Counted from the stretch's first letter, positions 37,013-45,818 are shown. The stretch is DNA of 64,000 bases from Bacteroidia bacterium (GCA_030431525.1 JAUIJC010000007.1:1-64000), one strand, 5' to 3'. Translations and numbers: made by a program. The notes: generated from the letters alone by a model not told the origin.

Positions 37013-40000
37013 ATGCTTTCTGCCTCCGCTTTTAGGTTGTACAACAATGTGGCAGGATGGGCCATCTTTTTGGTAGCCATCGCCACTTATATGCTCACCT
37101 TGGAACCCACTGCGAGTCTTTGGGATTGTGGTGAGTTTATCGCTTGTGCTGACAAGCTTCAAGTTCCTCACCCTCCGGGTGCGCCATTCTTCCTGCTCAC
37201 TGGTCGTATGTTCTCCTTCTTTGCCGGAGGCGATGTGACCAAGGTGGCCTATTGGATTAACACCATGTCGGCTCTTTCCAGTGCCTTTACCGTTTTGTTC
37301 CTGTTCTGGTCCATTACGCTGTTGGCTCGAAAAATGGTCAAGAAGACCACGGATGGTGCCTATTCTGTGGGCGAGGGGATTGCCATTTTAGGTGCAGGTG
37401 CTATTGGTGCCTTGGCGTTGACATTCTCTGATTCGTTTTGGTTTTCGGCGGTAGAGGCAGAAGTATATGCCATGTCGATTTTCTTCACGGCCTTTGTGGT
37501 TTGGGCAATGCTCAAATGGGAGTCCGTGGCGGATGAGGAAGGCGCTGATCGTTGGTTGCTGTTAATTGCTTATGGCATTGGCCTTTCCATCGGTGTTCAC
37601 TTGTTGAACCTCTTGACGATTCCAGCACTTGGCTTCATTTACTATTTCAAAAAATACAAGCAACCGACTTTGGCTGGCATGTTGGCCACTTTTGGTATCG
37701 CTTCTGTCCTTCTCTTAGTCGTTCAGATTGGTATTATCCCAGGTCTTCCGTCGATGGCCATGGCCTTTGAGTTGAGCTTCGTGAATACCTTCGGTATGGG
37801 CTTCAACTCTGGGATTATCTTCTTTTTCCTATTGTTGGTCGGCGGTTTGGCATTCGGGATTTATTATTCCACCAAAATCAGCCACCGCATTCTCAACCTC
37901 TGTTTGTTGGGATTGACCTTTATCATCATTGGTTATTCTTCTTACGGCATCGTATTGGTGCGTTCCCAGTTCAATCCGCCGATTGACGAGAACAATCCTG
38001 AAGACGGTCCTCGATTCATTTCCTACTTGTTGCGTGAGCAGTATGGTGATCGTCCATTGAGCAAGGGTGCAACGTTCACAGCACCGTTGACTGCCCAAGA
38101 TCAAGGAGAGGCTTTGTATCGCAAAGACACCGTTTCTGGGAAGTATGTGGTCTATGACCATAAAATCGAGAACACTTGGGATCCGAGTTTCGTGATGACT
38201 TTCCCACGGATGCACAGCCACCAAGGCCACCATGTGAGCAAGTACCTTGAGTTGATGGCCGAATATGAAGGCTTGCCAAAGGATTATTTCAAGGATTATG
38301 CGGCTTACGTTCGCACATACACGCAGTATAAAAATGCTGGTTATCCTGACCATGAAATTGTCAAGGCCATTGGAGGTAAATGGTTGGAACGCAAAAGCGA
38401 CGGTTCTTATGGTTTGAAGGTGTTTCCAACCTTCGGACAGAATGTGAAGTTCCTCTTCGACCGTCAGTTTGGGTATTTCTACTGGCGCTATTTCGGATGG
38501 AACTTTGTAGGCCGTCAAGGTGATGTGCAGGGTTCCGGCGTGTTGTGGCCAGGAGATTCCTTTGAAAAGGTTCCAGAAGAAATGGACAGCATGGCGCGAA
38601 ACGCGTTTTATGGCTTGCCGTTGTTGCTCGGTCTTTTGGGCTTGGTATTCCAAGTGATGAAGGATCGTCAGAATGCCTTGATCGTAGCGCTGTTGTTCTT
38701 TATGACGGGCATGGCGATTATTCTTTACCTCAACGTTCCGCCGGTGGAACCAAGGGAGCGAGATTATGCCTATGTCGGTTCGTTCTACGCCTTCTGTATT
38801 TGGATTGGTTTGGGCGTGATGGCACTATATGATTTGCTGGGTAAGAAAATGCTTGCCGGCGTCTTGGCTTTGGGCCTTTCAGGTGTAGTGCCTGCGGTCA
38901 TGGCTGCTGAGGGTTGGGATGACCACAACCGTTCTGGTCGTTATTATTCGGTTGATTCCGCGCGCAACCTATTGAACTCATGTGCTTACGGTGCCATCCT
39001 GTTTACGGCAGGAGATAACGATACCTTCCCGATTTGGTACTTGCAAGAAGTAGAGGGCTACCGTACGGATGTGCGCGTATGTAACTTCAGCTTGGCGAAT
39101 ACCGATTGGTACATTGACCAAATGCGTCGTCAGGCATATAAGTCTGATCCATTGCCAATTTCTTTGGAGCCGAAGGATTACATGCAAGGCACTAACGACT
39201 ACATCCAGTTAGATGCGAAGTCGAAAAAGGCCATTCCTTTGGACAAATACATCGAATTGGTACGCAAGGGAAGTGGCGCGGTAAAAGGTCGTGATGGTTA
39301 CACCATTCTTCCGAGCAAAACATTCAAGTTGAGCCTTGATACCGATAAGATTTCATCTTTGGATTGGATTCCTTCTGATTTGAGAGAGAATATCGCTCCT
39401 CAGATGGAATGGTCAGTTTCAGGAAGTCTTTACAAAAAGGATCTTTTGGTGCTTGATTTGATTTCTGAGAACAATAAGAATGGCTGGACACGTCCAATCT
39501 ATTTCTCTGGAACGGTTGGTCGTCAGTTCTTGGGCTTGGATGATTATGTGAGCTTGGAGGGCTTGGCTTATCGCCTATTGCCAGTGAAGACCAATGGCGG
39601 ACACATCAACACCAAGGTAGCCTTCGACAACATGGTTGGGGCAAATGCTTTGGGTGATTCCTGCCAGTGGCGCGGACTTGATAATCCGAACATCTTCTAC
39701 GATTACGTATATGTTGACCGTAGCTTGGTGCATCCAAAAATGGCCTTCTTGCAATTGGCGCAGTATCTCCGTCAAGTGGAGAACAATAAGAAGAAGGCGC
39801 AGGAAGTGTTGAAGCATTGTTTGACAGTAATGCCAGACAATTCAATTCACTACCGCAACTTCGGTTTGCAGTTTGTTCAGGAGCTTTATGCTTGTGATTT
39901 GACTGAAGACGCAAATGAGCTTTCCGAGGCAATTGCTGGTCGCACTAAGGAAATGATGGATTACCGTGAGGCGAAAGGTCAGAGCATCAGCGAGCAACAG

Positions 40001-40090
40001 CAGGACTTGACTATGTTGTATCGCTTTGCCTTGTCTCAACAACAGTCAGAATTGGCTGATAAGTATAAGGCTTGGTTGGGAGCTCAGTAA
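37013..40090 (+). CDS. DUF2723 (GT117-like) multi-pass membrane protein
   Basis: A 1025-residue protein with about a dozen membrane segments in the first 620 residues and a soluble C-terminal region. The N-terminal domain resembles DUF2723, a GT-C-fold family related to protein O-mannosyltransferases: TASLWDCGEFIACADKLQVPHPPGAPFFLLTGRMFSFFAG carries the conserved Asp/Glu and PHPPG loop. The large soluble part has a periplasmic motif GDNDTFPIWYLQEVEGYRTDV. In Bacteroidota the family is predicted to glycosylate exported proteins, but the substrate is unproven. The gene is followed by a bidirectional terminator. Confidence 0.8.
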   Translation: MLSASAFRLYNNVAGWAIFLVAIATYMLTLEPTASLWDCGEFIACADKLQVPHPPGAPFFLLTGRMFSFFAGGDVTKVAYWINTMSALSSAFTVLFLFWSITLLARKMVKKTTDGAYSVGEGIAILGAGAIGALALTFSDSFWFSAVEAEVYAMSIFFTAFVVWAMLKWESVADEEGADRWLLLIAYGIGLSIGVHLLNLLTIPALGFIYYFKKYKQPTLAGMLATFGIASVLLLVVQIGIIPGLPSMAMAFELSFVNTFGMGFNSGIIFFFLLLVGGLAFGIYYSTKISHRILNLCLLGLTFIIIGYSSYGIVLVRSQFNPPIDENNPEDGPRFISYLLREQYGDRPLSKGATFTAPLTAQDQGEALYRKDTVSGKYVVYDHKIENTWDPSFVMTFPRMHSHQGHHVSKYLELMAEYEGLPKDYFKDYAAYVRTYTQYKNAGYPDHEIVKAIGGKWLERKSDGSYGLKVFPTFGQNVKFLFDRQFGYFYWRYFGWNFVGRQGDVQGSGVLWPGDSFEKVPEEMDSMARNAFYGLPLLLGLLGLVFQVMKDRQNALIVALLFFMTGMAIILYLNVPPVEPRERDYAYVGSFYAFCIWIGLGVMALYDLLGKKMLAGVLALGLSGVVPAVMAAEGWDDHNRSGRYYSVDSARNLLNSCAYGAILFTAGDNDTFPIWYLQEVEGYRTDVRVCNFSLANTDWYIDQMRRQAYKSDPLPISLEPKDYMQGTNDYIQLDAKSKKAIPLDKYIELVRKGSGAVKGRDGYTILPSKTFKLSLDTDKISSLDWIPSDLRENIAPQMEWSVSGSLYKKDLLVLDLISENNKNGWTRPIYFSGTVGRQFLGLDDYVSLEGLAYRLLPVKTNGGHINTKVAFDNMVGANALGDSCQWRGLDNPNIFYDYVYVDRSLVHPKMAFLQLAQYLRQVENNKKKAQEVLKHCLTVMPDNSIHYRNFGLQFVQELYACDLTEDANELSEAIAGRTKEMMDYREAKGQSISEQQQDLTMLYRFALSQQQSELADKYKAWLGAQ

Positions 40091-40113
40091 TCGGCTTCCC
40101 CTTCAAATAAATA

Positions 40114-40150
40114 AAACAGTCCGCTCCAAAATGTTTGGAGTGGGCTGTTT
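40114..40150. terminator. bidirectional terminator between DUF2723 and HD-Pnk genes
   Basis: Arms 40114-40130 (starts AAACAGTCCGCTCC) and 40134-40150 pair at 15 of 17 positions, the other two being G-T wobbles, with a 3-nt loop. T tracts or T-rich sequence flank it on both strands, fitting the convergent genes. Confidence 0.85.
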
Positions 40151-40155
40151 TGTGT

Positions 40156-41265
40156 TTAGAGGAAATGGCGCTCAACATAGTGCGCCTCATTATCCGTTGG
40201 CGGTTCCCATTTTTCAACTAATCGTTCAAGCACAGCGTTTGGAAGGGCATGTTCCCGTTGGCTGTTCTGTCTGAAAAGTTGGGCGCATGGAACTTCGAGG
40301 TAAATAATCCTCACTTGCGCTCCATAGCTTACGAACAGGTCAATCCACAACTGACGCATCTGCCGAGTGATGTTGGTGGCGTTCAGTACAAAGGAGGTCT
40401 TCTTCCGAAGAAACTCCCTTGCCGTTTCCTTGGCAAGTTGCACCACGCGTCCGTTTCCTTTTTTGTCTGTAGGCGACACCTTCATCAATCTTCGAAGTTC
40501 ATCCAACGAAAGAGTAGGCATTTCTTTCAGGCGTTTCCCTAAGAAGTAATCCTTACCGGTTCCCGGAAGCGCTGAAAGCATGATGACTTCAAAAACATCA
40601 TTTGTCTCGAAAGGAATATAGTCTGGTAGACTGTCTTCCTTATGGAAATAAGTGAACCGCCCCAAACCATTTTTAAACGGGTAGGGCTGTCCCCAACAAT
40701 TGTTTTCAAGGCAGAATTCCTTGAAGATTTCCAGTCGATACAAAAGCTCGTCTTGGTCTTGACAAATACGTCCTAGTGCATCAGCCTTAGCCAACAGGTA
40801 AAGCCACTCGGTATTGACACTCAACGAGGCTTCTAACAAAGCTTTTCGAGGATCAGGTTTTTCCATAATCCAAAGTGGCAGGCCATGGAAGCGTACTAAA
40901 TGGACAATCTGCTCCCGAATATTAGCCGGAGTAGGAATTTCCCGATATAGGATAACTCGCGCACTCTGCGCCCCTTTCTTGGCATGCCCTTTTGAAGTGA
41001 TGCGTCCATCGTCTTCTATGACCGTTGTGGAAGCCTTTTCGATGTCATGGAGCAAGGCCGAAGCCCAAAGTATTTCCTTGGCTTCGGCATCAAGCAATTG
41101 GTATTCAGGCAGACCTTCCAGCGCTTCCAATACCATTTGGGTGTGGATGGCCACATTGCCTTCCGCATGGTGGATGGGGTCTTGGGGAATTTCCTCCAAG
41201 ACTCGAATCCATTCAAACCGTTGGCAAAGGGAGTCCCAAGTTTTGTGTTGATCTATTTGCCACAT
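40156..41265 (-). CDS. HD-Pnk: bifunctional RNA/DNA end-healing enzyme
   Basis: A 369-residue two-domain protein. The N-terminal HD phosphoesterase domain (about 30-180) has His41 (AIHTQM), His73-Asp74 (LLHDIEK) and His94 (KGHAKKGAQ). The C-terminal polynucleotide 5'-kinase has the P-loop SALPGTGKDYF (residues 231-241), with Asp in place of the usual Ser/Thr after Lys238. A LDELRR motif (Asp255, Arg258) follows, matching the phosphate-acceptor motif of T4 Pnkp, and a lid region NSQREHALP. The HD-Pnk family, characterised in Runella slithyformis, heals 5'-OH and 2',3'-cyclic-phosphate ends. It is downstream of and overlaps the RNA ligase gene by 13 nt. Confidence 0.85.
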   Translation of the reverse strand: MWQIDQHKTWDSLCQRFEWIRVLEEIPQDPIHHAEGNVAIHTQMVLEALEGLPEYQLLDAEAKEILWASALLHDIEKASTTVIEDDGRITSKGHAKKGAQSARVILYREIPTPANIREQIVHLVRFHGLPLWIMEKPDPRKALLEASLSVNTEWLYLLAKADALGRICQDQDELLYRLEIFKEFCLENNCWGQPYPFKNGLGRFTYFHKEDSLPDYIPFETNDVFEVIMLSALPGTGKDYFLGKRLKEMPTLSLDELRRLMKVSPTDKKGNGRVVQLAKETAREFLRKKTSFVLNATNITRQMRQLWIDLFVSYGAQVRIIYLEVPCAQLFRQNSQREHALPNAVLERLVEKWEPPTDNEAHYVERHFL

Positions 41266-41954
41266 GGATTATTACTTTTTTCCCAAGCCAAGCGTGCGCG
41301 TTTCCAGTTGCGCGACCAATGTTGGTCGGTCTTTACATGGTTTTTTCGCACGTATTTGAAGACTTGGTGTGAGAAATCATTGACATGAAACCCATTTACG
41401 TTTCTACTGACAAGCCCTTCCATCGTGCAAGGCTTATCAGTCCACACATCGGTGGAGCCAAAACGACTTGGCTCTGCCACCAAATCAAGGATATGGCGCT
41501 TAAAGGTTTCGGGTTGTTCCGGCTTCTCAAAGGACAGCTCAGGAACGGTAGGGAAGTCGAGCATGGAGGCGTAGAATTTCACCTCTTCCCAGCTCAGCCA
41601 TTGGTCATTTTCTCGAATGGCGAAGACAAAGAAATGCGACGGAAGCTCTGTGTAGCGGATGGAATGTTCCGCATAAAGGTTCTCCCCAAAGATTTCCAAA
41701 TCACCCAAATCGTGTTTTAGCATTTCCCAGCGCTCTTTCAGGTAGCCCGCCCAAGGATGTTGGGTAGGCGCAGCATGCGAGCGGGCGAAGACGCCGTAGC
41801 GATTTAGACAGGTGTTTTCTCCGTCCAGTTTTTCGGTATGAACCAATTGGTCAATGTGGGAAAGGTCTTCCCAAAATTGGTGGTTGATGCGGTCATCACT
41901 GGTTGTCCCCGGAGAAAAGGGGAAGTGATAAGTCCGCGAATATTTACGGCTCAT
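41253..41954 (-). CDS. ATP-dependent RNA ligase
   Basis: A 233-residue nucleotidyltransferase of the Rnl2-like RNA ligase fold, which seals 5'-phosphate and 3'-OH ends via a lysyl-AMP intermediate. Motif I is EKLDGEN with the adenylation Lys42. Others are motif Ia FARSH (Arg58), motif III EIFGENLYAEHS (Glu88 to Ser98), IIIa FFVFAI, motif IV MEGLVSR (Glu179) and motif V VFKYVRKNH (Lys200, Lys204). The Met at 41954 is used because the ligase-like region begins there. It is the first gene of a two-gene operon with HD-Pnk, giving healing plus sealing. Confidence 0.87.
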   Translation of the reverse strand: MSRKYSRTYHFPFSPGTTSDDRINHQFWEDLSHIDQLVHTEKLDGENTCLNRYGVFARSHAAPTQHPWAGYLKERWEMLKHDLGDLEIFGENLYAEHSIRYTELPSHFFVFAIRENDQWLSWEEVKFYASMLDFPTVPELSFEKPEQPETFKRHILDLVAEPSRFGSTDVWTDKPCTMEGLVSRNVNGFHVNDFSHQVFKYVRKNHVKTDQHWSRNWKRARLAWEKSNNPCGK

Positions 41955-42363
41955 GGATTTTCCTTTGAGCAGGGCATAACTGTTCCATGCTTCAAAAATT
42001 GAAGGAAGGGATTGCCCTGAAATGAAGGATAGTAGTTGACGCACGAATCCCAGCCTGTATACCCTATCCGTTGGCATCAGGGAAAAGTCGTATGGGATTA
42101 TGCATCAAGATTACATGACCGTAGAGGTAAAAGGGTTGTTCTTTGTAAAACGTACGCAAGTTAAAGAAAGCTCTGGTTTTTAAGAAAGGTGTTTAAACAC
42201 CTATGCTTTAGGGATGAGGTAAAATGTCCGTGGTTTTGTGCGTTTTTAGCCTTTAAACGGCTGTTTTTGAGAGAAATCCGCGTTCAAAAAAGTCCGTGAT
42301 TGTCCAAAAATGGTATTTCGTAAAAAGGGTCAATACGGCAATTTGCTCAGGATTGATTACGGC
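41955..42363. other. 409-nt divergent spacer upstream of the RNA-repair operon
   Basis: The spacer lies between two divergently transcribed genes. It holds a 16-nt perfect palindrome (42187-42202) and a second, imperfect TTTAAA-centred palindrome AGCCTTTAAACGGCT (around 42249-42263). No consensus Bacteroidota promoter was found on either strand. The first 123 nt are open in the ligase frame but not ligase-like. Confidence 0.5.
42187..42202. promoter_or_regulatory. 16-bp perfect palindrome, possible operator
   Basis: AGGTGTTTAAACACCT, its own reverse complement, 233 nt before the RNA ligase start and 162 nt before the PorV-like start. A related TTTAAA-centred palindrome follows 47 nt on. It could bind a dimeric regulator of either gene; function is a guess. 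Confidence 0.4.
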
Positions 42364-43200
42364 ATGTATCACGGTTATTTTTTAAGCTTGAATATTATTC
42401 AATCGTGTTGCATGTTTTTTATGTGTGCCTGCTTGACACTTGCTCCCCAGTTCGGCTTTGCTGACATTTTTCGGGGAGCGAGAGGTCAGGGCCTTGCAAC
42501 CGCTACCGTTTCCCAACAGGGTTTTACCTCCGTGCTTGACAATCAGGTCGGATTGGTTGGTTTAGACCATTTTGCTGTCGGCTTTCAGTCGGCTGTGCAT
42601 TATGGCAACTTTTCGTCCCATGCGTTGACGATGGCTTCTCCTTTGGGGAAAGGCGTCTTGGGTTATTCCACCACTTTGTTTGGCTTTGATGGTTATCGTG
42701 AAAATCAGAATAGTTTATGCTACGTGCGGTCATTGGGAAAGGACTTTGATGTCTCCCTCCAATTGAGTCATGTTGGGCTTTCTCTGGGGGAATATGGGCG
42801 AAAAGATGTGTTGAGTTTTGCTCTTGGTTTTCAGACCAAGCTATCGAAGAAAGTGCGTTTGGGTGGGCATTTGGCGAATCCTATAAGGCCTAAGGTGGCC
42901 GAATCAGAGTTTGCTGTGGATTACTTGGCTTCTTGGCTAAGGCTTGGAGCCAGCTACCAAGAGGGGAAATGTTTGTTGTTGGCAGAGGTTGAACAACATT
43001 TCTCTGGAGTGACTCTGTTAAAAGCAGGTTTGGAATATCAGCCAATAAAGGATGTGTTTTTAAGAACTGGTGTGTCCACAAACGGAGTGTTGGCTTTGGG
43101 GTTGGGAGTGGAGCGGAAGAAACTGGCAGTTGATTTTTCTGTGGACTGGCATCAGGTTTTGGGGCTGAGTCCGGCAGTGGGAGTGGGGTGGAGGCTATAA
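42364..43200 (+). CDS. PorV/PorQ-like outer-membrane barrel protein
   Basis: A 278-residue exported protein. The signal peptide is hydrophobic around MFFMCACLTLAPQFGFA. The mature part starts DIFRGARGQGLATATVSQQGF and continues with strands typical of small FadL-fold barrels of the PorV/PorQ type. Those proteins act in type IX secretion or surface attachment. The Met at 42364 gives the best signal peptide; a Met at 42412 is possible. A 38-nt repeat begins 1 nt after its stop, and the HhH-barrel gene lies just beyond the inserted element. Confidence 0.6.
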   Translation: MYHGYFLSLNIIQSCCMFFMCACLTLAPQFGFADIFRGARGQGLATATVSQQGFTSVLDNQVGLVGLDHFAVGFQSAVHYGNFSSHALTMASPLGKGVLGYSTTLFGFDGYRENQNSLCYVRSLGKDFDVSLQLSHVGLSLGEYGRKDVLSFALGFQTKLSKKVRLGGHLANPIRPKVAESEFAVDYLASWLRLGASYQEGKCLLLAEVEQHFSGVTLLKAGLEYQPIKDVFLRTGVSTNGVLALGLGVERKKLAVDFSVDWHQVLGLSPAVGVGWRL

Positions 43201-43201
43201 T

Positions 43202-43239
43202 CAACCCCACCTCTGTCCTCCCCTTTCTAAGGGGAGGAG
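43202..43239 (+). repeat. GC-rich repeat, copy 1 (left end of the DUF559 element)
   Basis: A 38-nt unit: CAACCCCACCTCTGTC then CTCCCCTTTCTAAGGGGAGGAG-type hairpin. It matches the reverse complement of copy 3 (43736-43773) at 34 of 38 positions. It starts 1 nt after the PorV-like stop. Confidence 0.85.
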
Positions 43240-43271
43240 AATGTTACAGATAACAGTGGGCTGATGGTTTT

Positions 43272-43308
43272 CCCTCCCCTTGGTAAGGGGAGGGTTAGGG
43301 TGGGGTTG
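43272..43308 (-). repeat. GC-rich repeat, copy 2 (inverted)
   Basis: The plus strand reads CCCTCCCCTTGGTAAGGGG then AGGGTTAGGGTGGGGTTG. Reverse-complemented it is a diverged relative of copy 1 (shared CAACCCCACC and CTCCCCTT-hairpin parts). Confidence 0.75.
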
Positions 43309-43347
43309 ACCCCCGTAGATTTTTATCCACAGTAGCTTTATTTTTTT

Positions 43348-43716
43348 ATGAGCCACCATCGCATTTTTAATCGAAAGGATATGGAAGAAAAGCGCAAGCT
43401 TTTACGCTTGAACCCAACAAAGGCAGAATCTAAGCTTTGGGATAGGCTGAGCAATAAACAGTTGGAAGGACGAAAGTTTCGAAGGCAGGTTTCTGTTGAG
43501 TTCTACGTTTTGGATTTCTACTGTCCATCCGAAAAGCTGTGTATTGAGTTGGATGGGGAAACCCACCTTTCAGATGAGGCTTTGATTTATGATGAAGAGC
43601 GCACCGCATTTTTGAACTCTTGTGGTATTCGGGTTATTCGCTTCTGGAATGAAGAAGTGTTCGAAAACATCGAAGGGGTTTTGGATCGGATTAAAGCCTG
43701 TTTCAGTGAGCAATGA
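43348..43716 (+). CDS. DUF559 endonuclease-domain protein
   Basis: A 122-residue Vsr-like nuclease of the PD-(D/E)xK superfamily. LRLNPTKAESKLWDRLSNKQLEGRKFRRQ is the family start. The catalytic core is VLDFYCPSEKLCIELDG, with Asp56 and Glu67-Leu-Asp69, and the final strand is GIRVIRFWNEEVF. Stand-alone DUF559 genes are common in Bacteroidota and have no settled role. This one lies inside GC-rich inverted repeats (43202-43239 and 43736-43773), as though it travels with them. Confidence 0.85.
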   Translation: MSHHRIFNRKDMEEKRKLLRLNPTKAESKLWDRLSNKQLEGRKFRRQVSVEFYVLDFYCPSEKLCIELDGETHLSDEALIYDEERTAFLNSCGIRVIRFWNEEVFENIEGVLDRIKACFSEQ

Positions 43717-43735
43717 TTGAGTAATCAGCAACAAT

Positions 43736-43773
43736 CTTCTTCCCTTAGAAAGGGGAGTACAGAGGAGGGGTTG
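43736..43773 (-). repeat. GC-rich repeat, copy 3 (right end of the DUF559 element)
   Basis: The plus strand reads CTTCTTCCCTTAGAAAGGGG then AGTACAGAGGAGGGGTTG. It is an inverted copy of 43202-43239 (34/38). It ends 11 nt before the HhH-barrel start. Confidence 0.85.
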
Positions 43774-43784
43774 ACCCCATTTTA

Positions 43785-45818
43785 ATGCATCCCACTACTC
43801 AAAATATCCCCCATTTTTTCAAGCTCCTTCTACGGTTGGGACTATGCTTGTTCCTATTCTCCACAGCCAGTTTTTCTTGGGGTCAAACCGATATTCCCCA
43901 ACAATTGGAATCCATTGAAGAAGAAAATGTAGAAACCATTCAATGGGCGGAGGCTTTAGATTATTATCAATCCCATCCGTTAGATCTCAACCGCGCTGAA
44001 CAAGAGGAGTTTTTAGCTCTTGGATTGCTTTCTGAACGGGAAATCAACCTGCTTCTTGAGCACCGAAAAACCTATGGCTTTTTTGTGGAAGAGGATGAGT
44101 TGTTAGTGTTCTTCTCGCCGGAGAAGGTTGCGGTGTTGAAGCCATTTATCTGCGTTCGGCCAATTGGTGTGGGGCTGGAGGCGTATCCACTTTCCTTGGC
44201 AACCTTTCAAAAGGGACAACATCATGTCATGTTACGAACAGAGCGCAATTTGGAGCCTCAGCAGGGATTTCTTGAACCCGATTCCACGTCCAAAGCATTT
44301 GTTGGAAGTCCTTTTAAAACCTATTTGCGCTATAGCTATCAATTGGCCAACCGTTTGGGTTTTGGATTCACCATGGAAAAGGATGCCGGTGAAAGAGGTG
44401 TGGATTATCTGTCCGGCCATGTGCATTGGCGTCCAAGAGGCATTGTTCAGGATGTAATGCTTGGAGATTATGGCTTGAATCTGGGGCAAGGCTTGGTGGC
44501 TTGGACGGGTTTTCGAATGGGCAAGTCGCCATGGGCTATGAATGTGGATTCCAAAGGGATCCCAGTATATGCCTATCGTTCGGCAGAGGAAAACAGATTT
44601 TTTAGGGGAGGGGCGCTTCGCCTAAAACATCGGGGTTGGGAAATGTTGGCTTGGGTCTCTCACAAAAAAAGGGATGCTACGGTGGTTGGGGATAGTGTTT
44701 TAGCGGTGTCCAGTTTTCGAACCTCTGGATTGCATCGCACCCAAAGTGAGTTGGCTGGCAAGGACGCGCTTCAGGAAACCGTTTGGGGCGGTCGATTAGC
44801 CAAAGAGTTTCATCGTTTTCGGTTGGGAACTCAGGTTTTGCAAAGCCGATTGGATAAAGCTTTGGAGCGAAGCGAACAACCCTATAATCACTTCCTTTTT
44901 GAAGGAAAAGTACTGACGAATGGAAGTGTGGATTATCGCTGGATTGGTAGGAAATGGGAAGCTTTTGGTGAATTTGGTTATTCGTCCAATGGTGGAACGG
45001 CTGTGTTGAACGGCCTTAAGTTTTATTCCGATTCCCGCATTTCTTTTAACCTGTTGGGACGCTCGATTTCTCCAGATTATACCAGCTTTTATGGACGGGC
45101 TTTTACAGAGCGTTCCTCCCCAAACAATGAACAAGGGCTTTACCTTGGCATGACTTGGCAACCAAAGCCATTTTGGGAATTCAATTTTTATGTGGACCAC
45201 TATCAACACTTGTGGTTGAAGTCGGATGCCAAGGCGCCTTCGGATGGGCGAGAGTATTTTGGGCAACTCAGCTATTGTCCCCGCGAGCAGTTGAGTATGT
45301 ATTGGCGGGTGAAATGGGAGGAGAAATCGCTGAGTGATAGCGATGCTGATGGGCCTGTAGTGGGTTTAGTGGATGAGCGGTTGTTGCGTCTCCGCTATCA
45401 TTTGCAGTATCAGGTCTCCAGATATGTGAGTTTAAATACCCGATTGGCTTATTCAAATGTCAGAAGGGAGGAGGAAAATCAGCAGGGTTTTTTGCTGTAT
45501 CAGGATATCCGATGGCAGGTGCCCCGCTTTCCTTTGAAGTTTACAACGCGGGTCGCCTATTTTGATACCGAGAGCTATCAGACGGGCTTTTATTCCTATG
45601 AACATGATGTTCAATATGCTTTTTCGGTGCCTGTTTATTATCAGCAAGGCATGCGGTTTTATTTGGTGGCTCGCTATAAGCCGAAGCCTTGGTTTGTTCT
45701 ATGGTTGAAGTACGCCCGAACGGCTTATGCTGGGGTCGAAAGTATGGGTTCAGGAACGGATGAAATTCAGGGGGCTAAACGAACCAATGTTAAGGCTCAA
45801 TTAGAAATCTTGTTTTGA
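43785..45818 (+). CDS. helix-hairpin-helix domain fused to an outer-membrane barrel
   Basis: A 677-residue exported protein. A signal peptide (FKLLLRLGLCLFLFSTASFSWG) is followed by a ComEA-like helix-hairpin-helix region at about 66-110 (HPLDLNRAEQEEFLALGLLSEREINLLLEHRKTYGFFVEEDELLVF). The remaining ~550 residues are rich in aromatic/Gly beta strands ending NVKAQLEILF, a barrel-like C-terminus. ComEA HhH domains bind double-stranded DNA. Here the domain would lie in the periplasm next to a barrel, so DNA handling is possible but unproven. Confidence 0.7.
   Translation: MHPTTQNIPHFFKLLLRLGLCLFLFSTASFSWGQTDIPQQLESIEEENVETIQWAEALDYYQSHPLDLNRAEQEEFLALGLLSEREINLLLEHRKTYGFFVEEDELLVFFSPEKVAVLKPFICVRPIGVGLEAYPLSLATFQKGQHHVMLRTERNLEPQQGFLEPDSTSKAFVGSPFKTYLRYSYQLANRLGFGFTMEKDAGERGVDYLSGHVHWRPRGIVQDVMLGDYGLNLGQGLVAWTGFRMGKSPWAMNVDSKGIPVYAYRSAEENRFFRGGALRLKHRGWEMLAWVSHKKRDATVVGDSVLAVSSFRTSGLHRTQSELAGKDALQETVWGGRLAKEFHRFRLGTQVLQSRLDKALERSEQPYNHFLFEGKVLTNGSVDYRWIGRKWEAFGEFGYSSNGGTAVLNGLKFYSDSRISFNLLGRSISPDYTSFYGRAFTERSSPNNEQGLYLGMTWQPKPFWEFNFYVDHYQHLWLKSDAKAPSDGREYFGQLSYCPREQLSMYWRVKWEEKSLSDSDADGPVVGLVDERLLRLRYHLQYQVSRYVSLNTRLAYSNVRREEENQQGFLLYQDIRWQVPRFPLKFTTRVAYFDTESYQTGFYSYEHDVQYAFSVPVYYQQGMRFYLVARYKPKPWFVLWLKYARTAYAGVESMGSGTDEIQGAKRTNVKAQLEILF

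Noticed and set aside
42055-42310. Sigma-54 promoter for the RNA-repair operon
   Set aside because: No convincing TGGC-N-TTGC pair with correct spacing was found, although rpoN is in the window.
42310-42363. Upstream start for the PorV-like gene
   Set aside because: Adds a basic stretch before the signal peptide; the Met at 42364 gives a better signal sequence.
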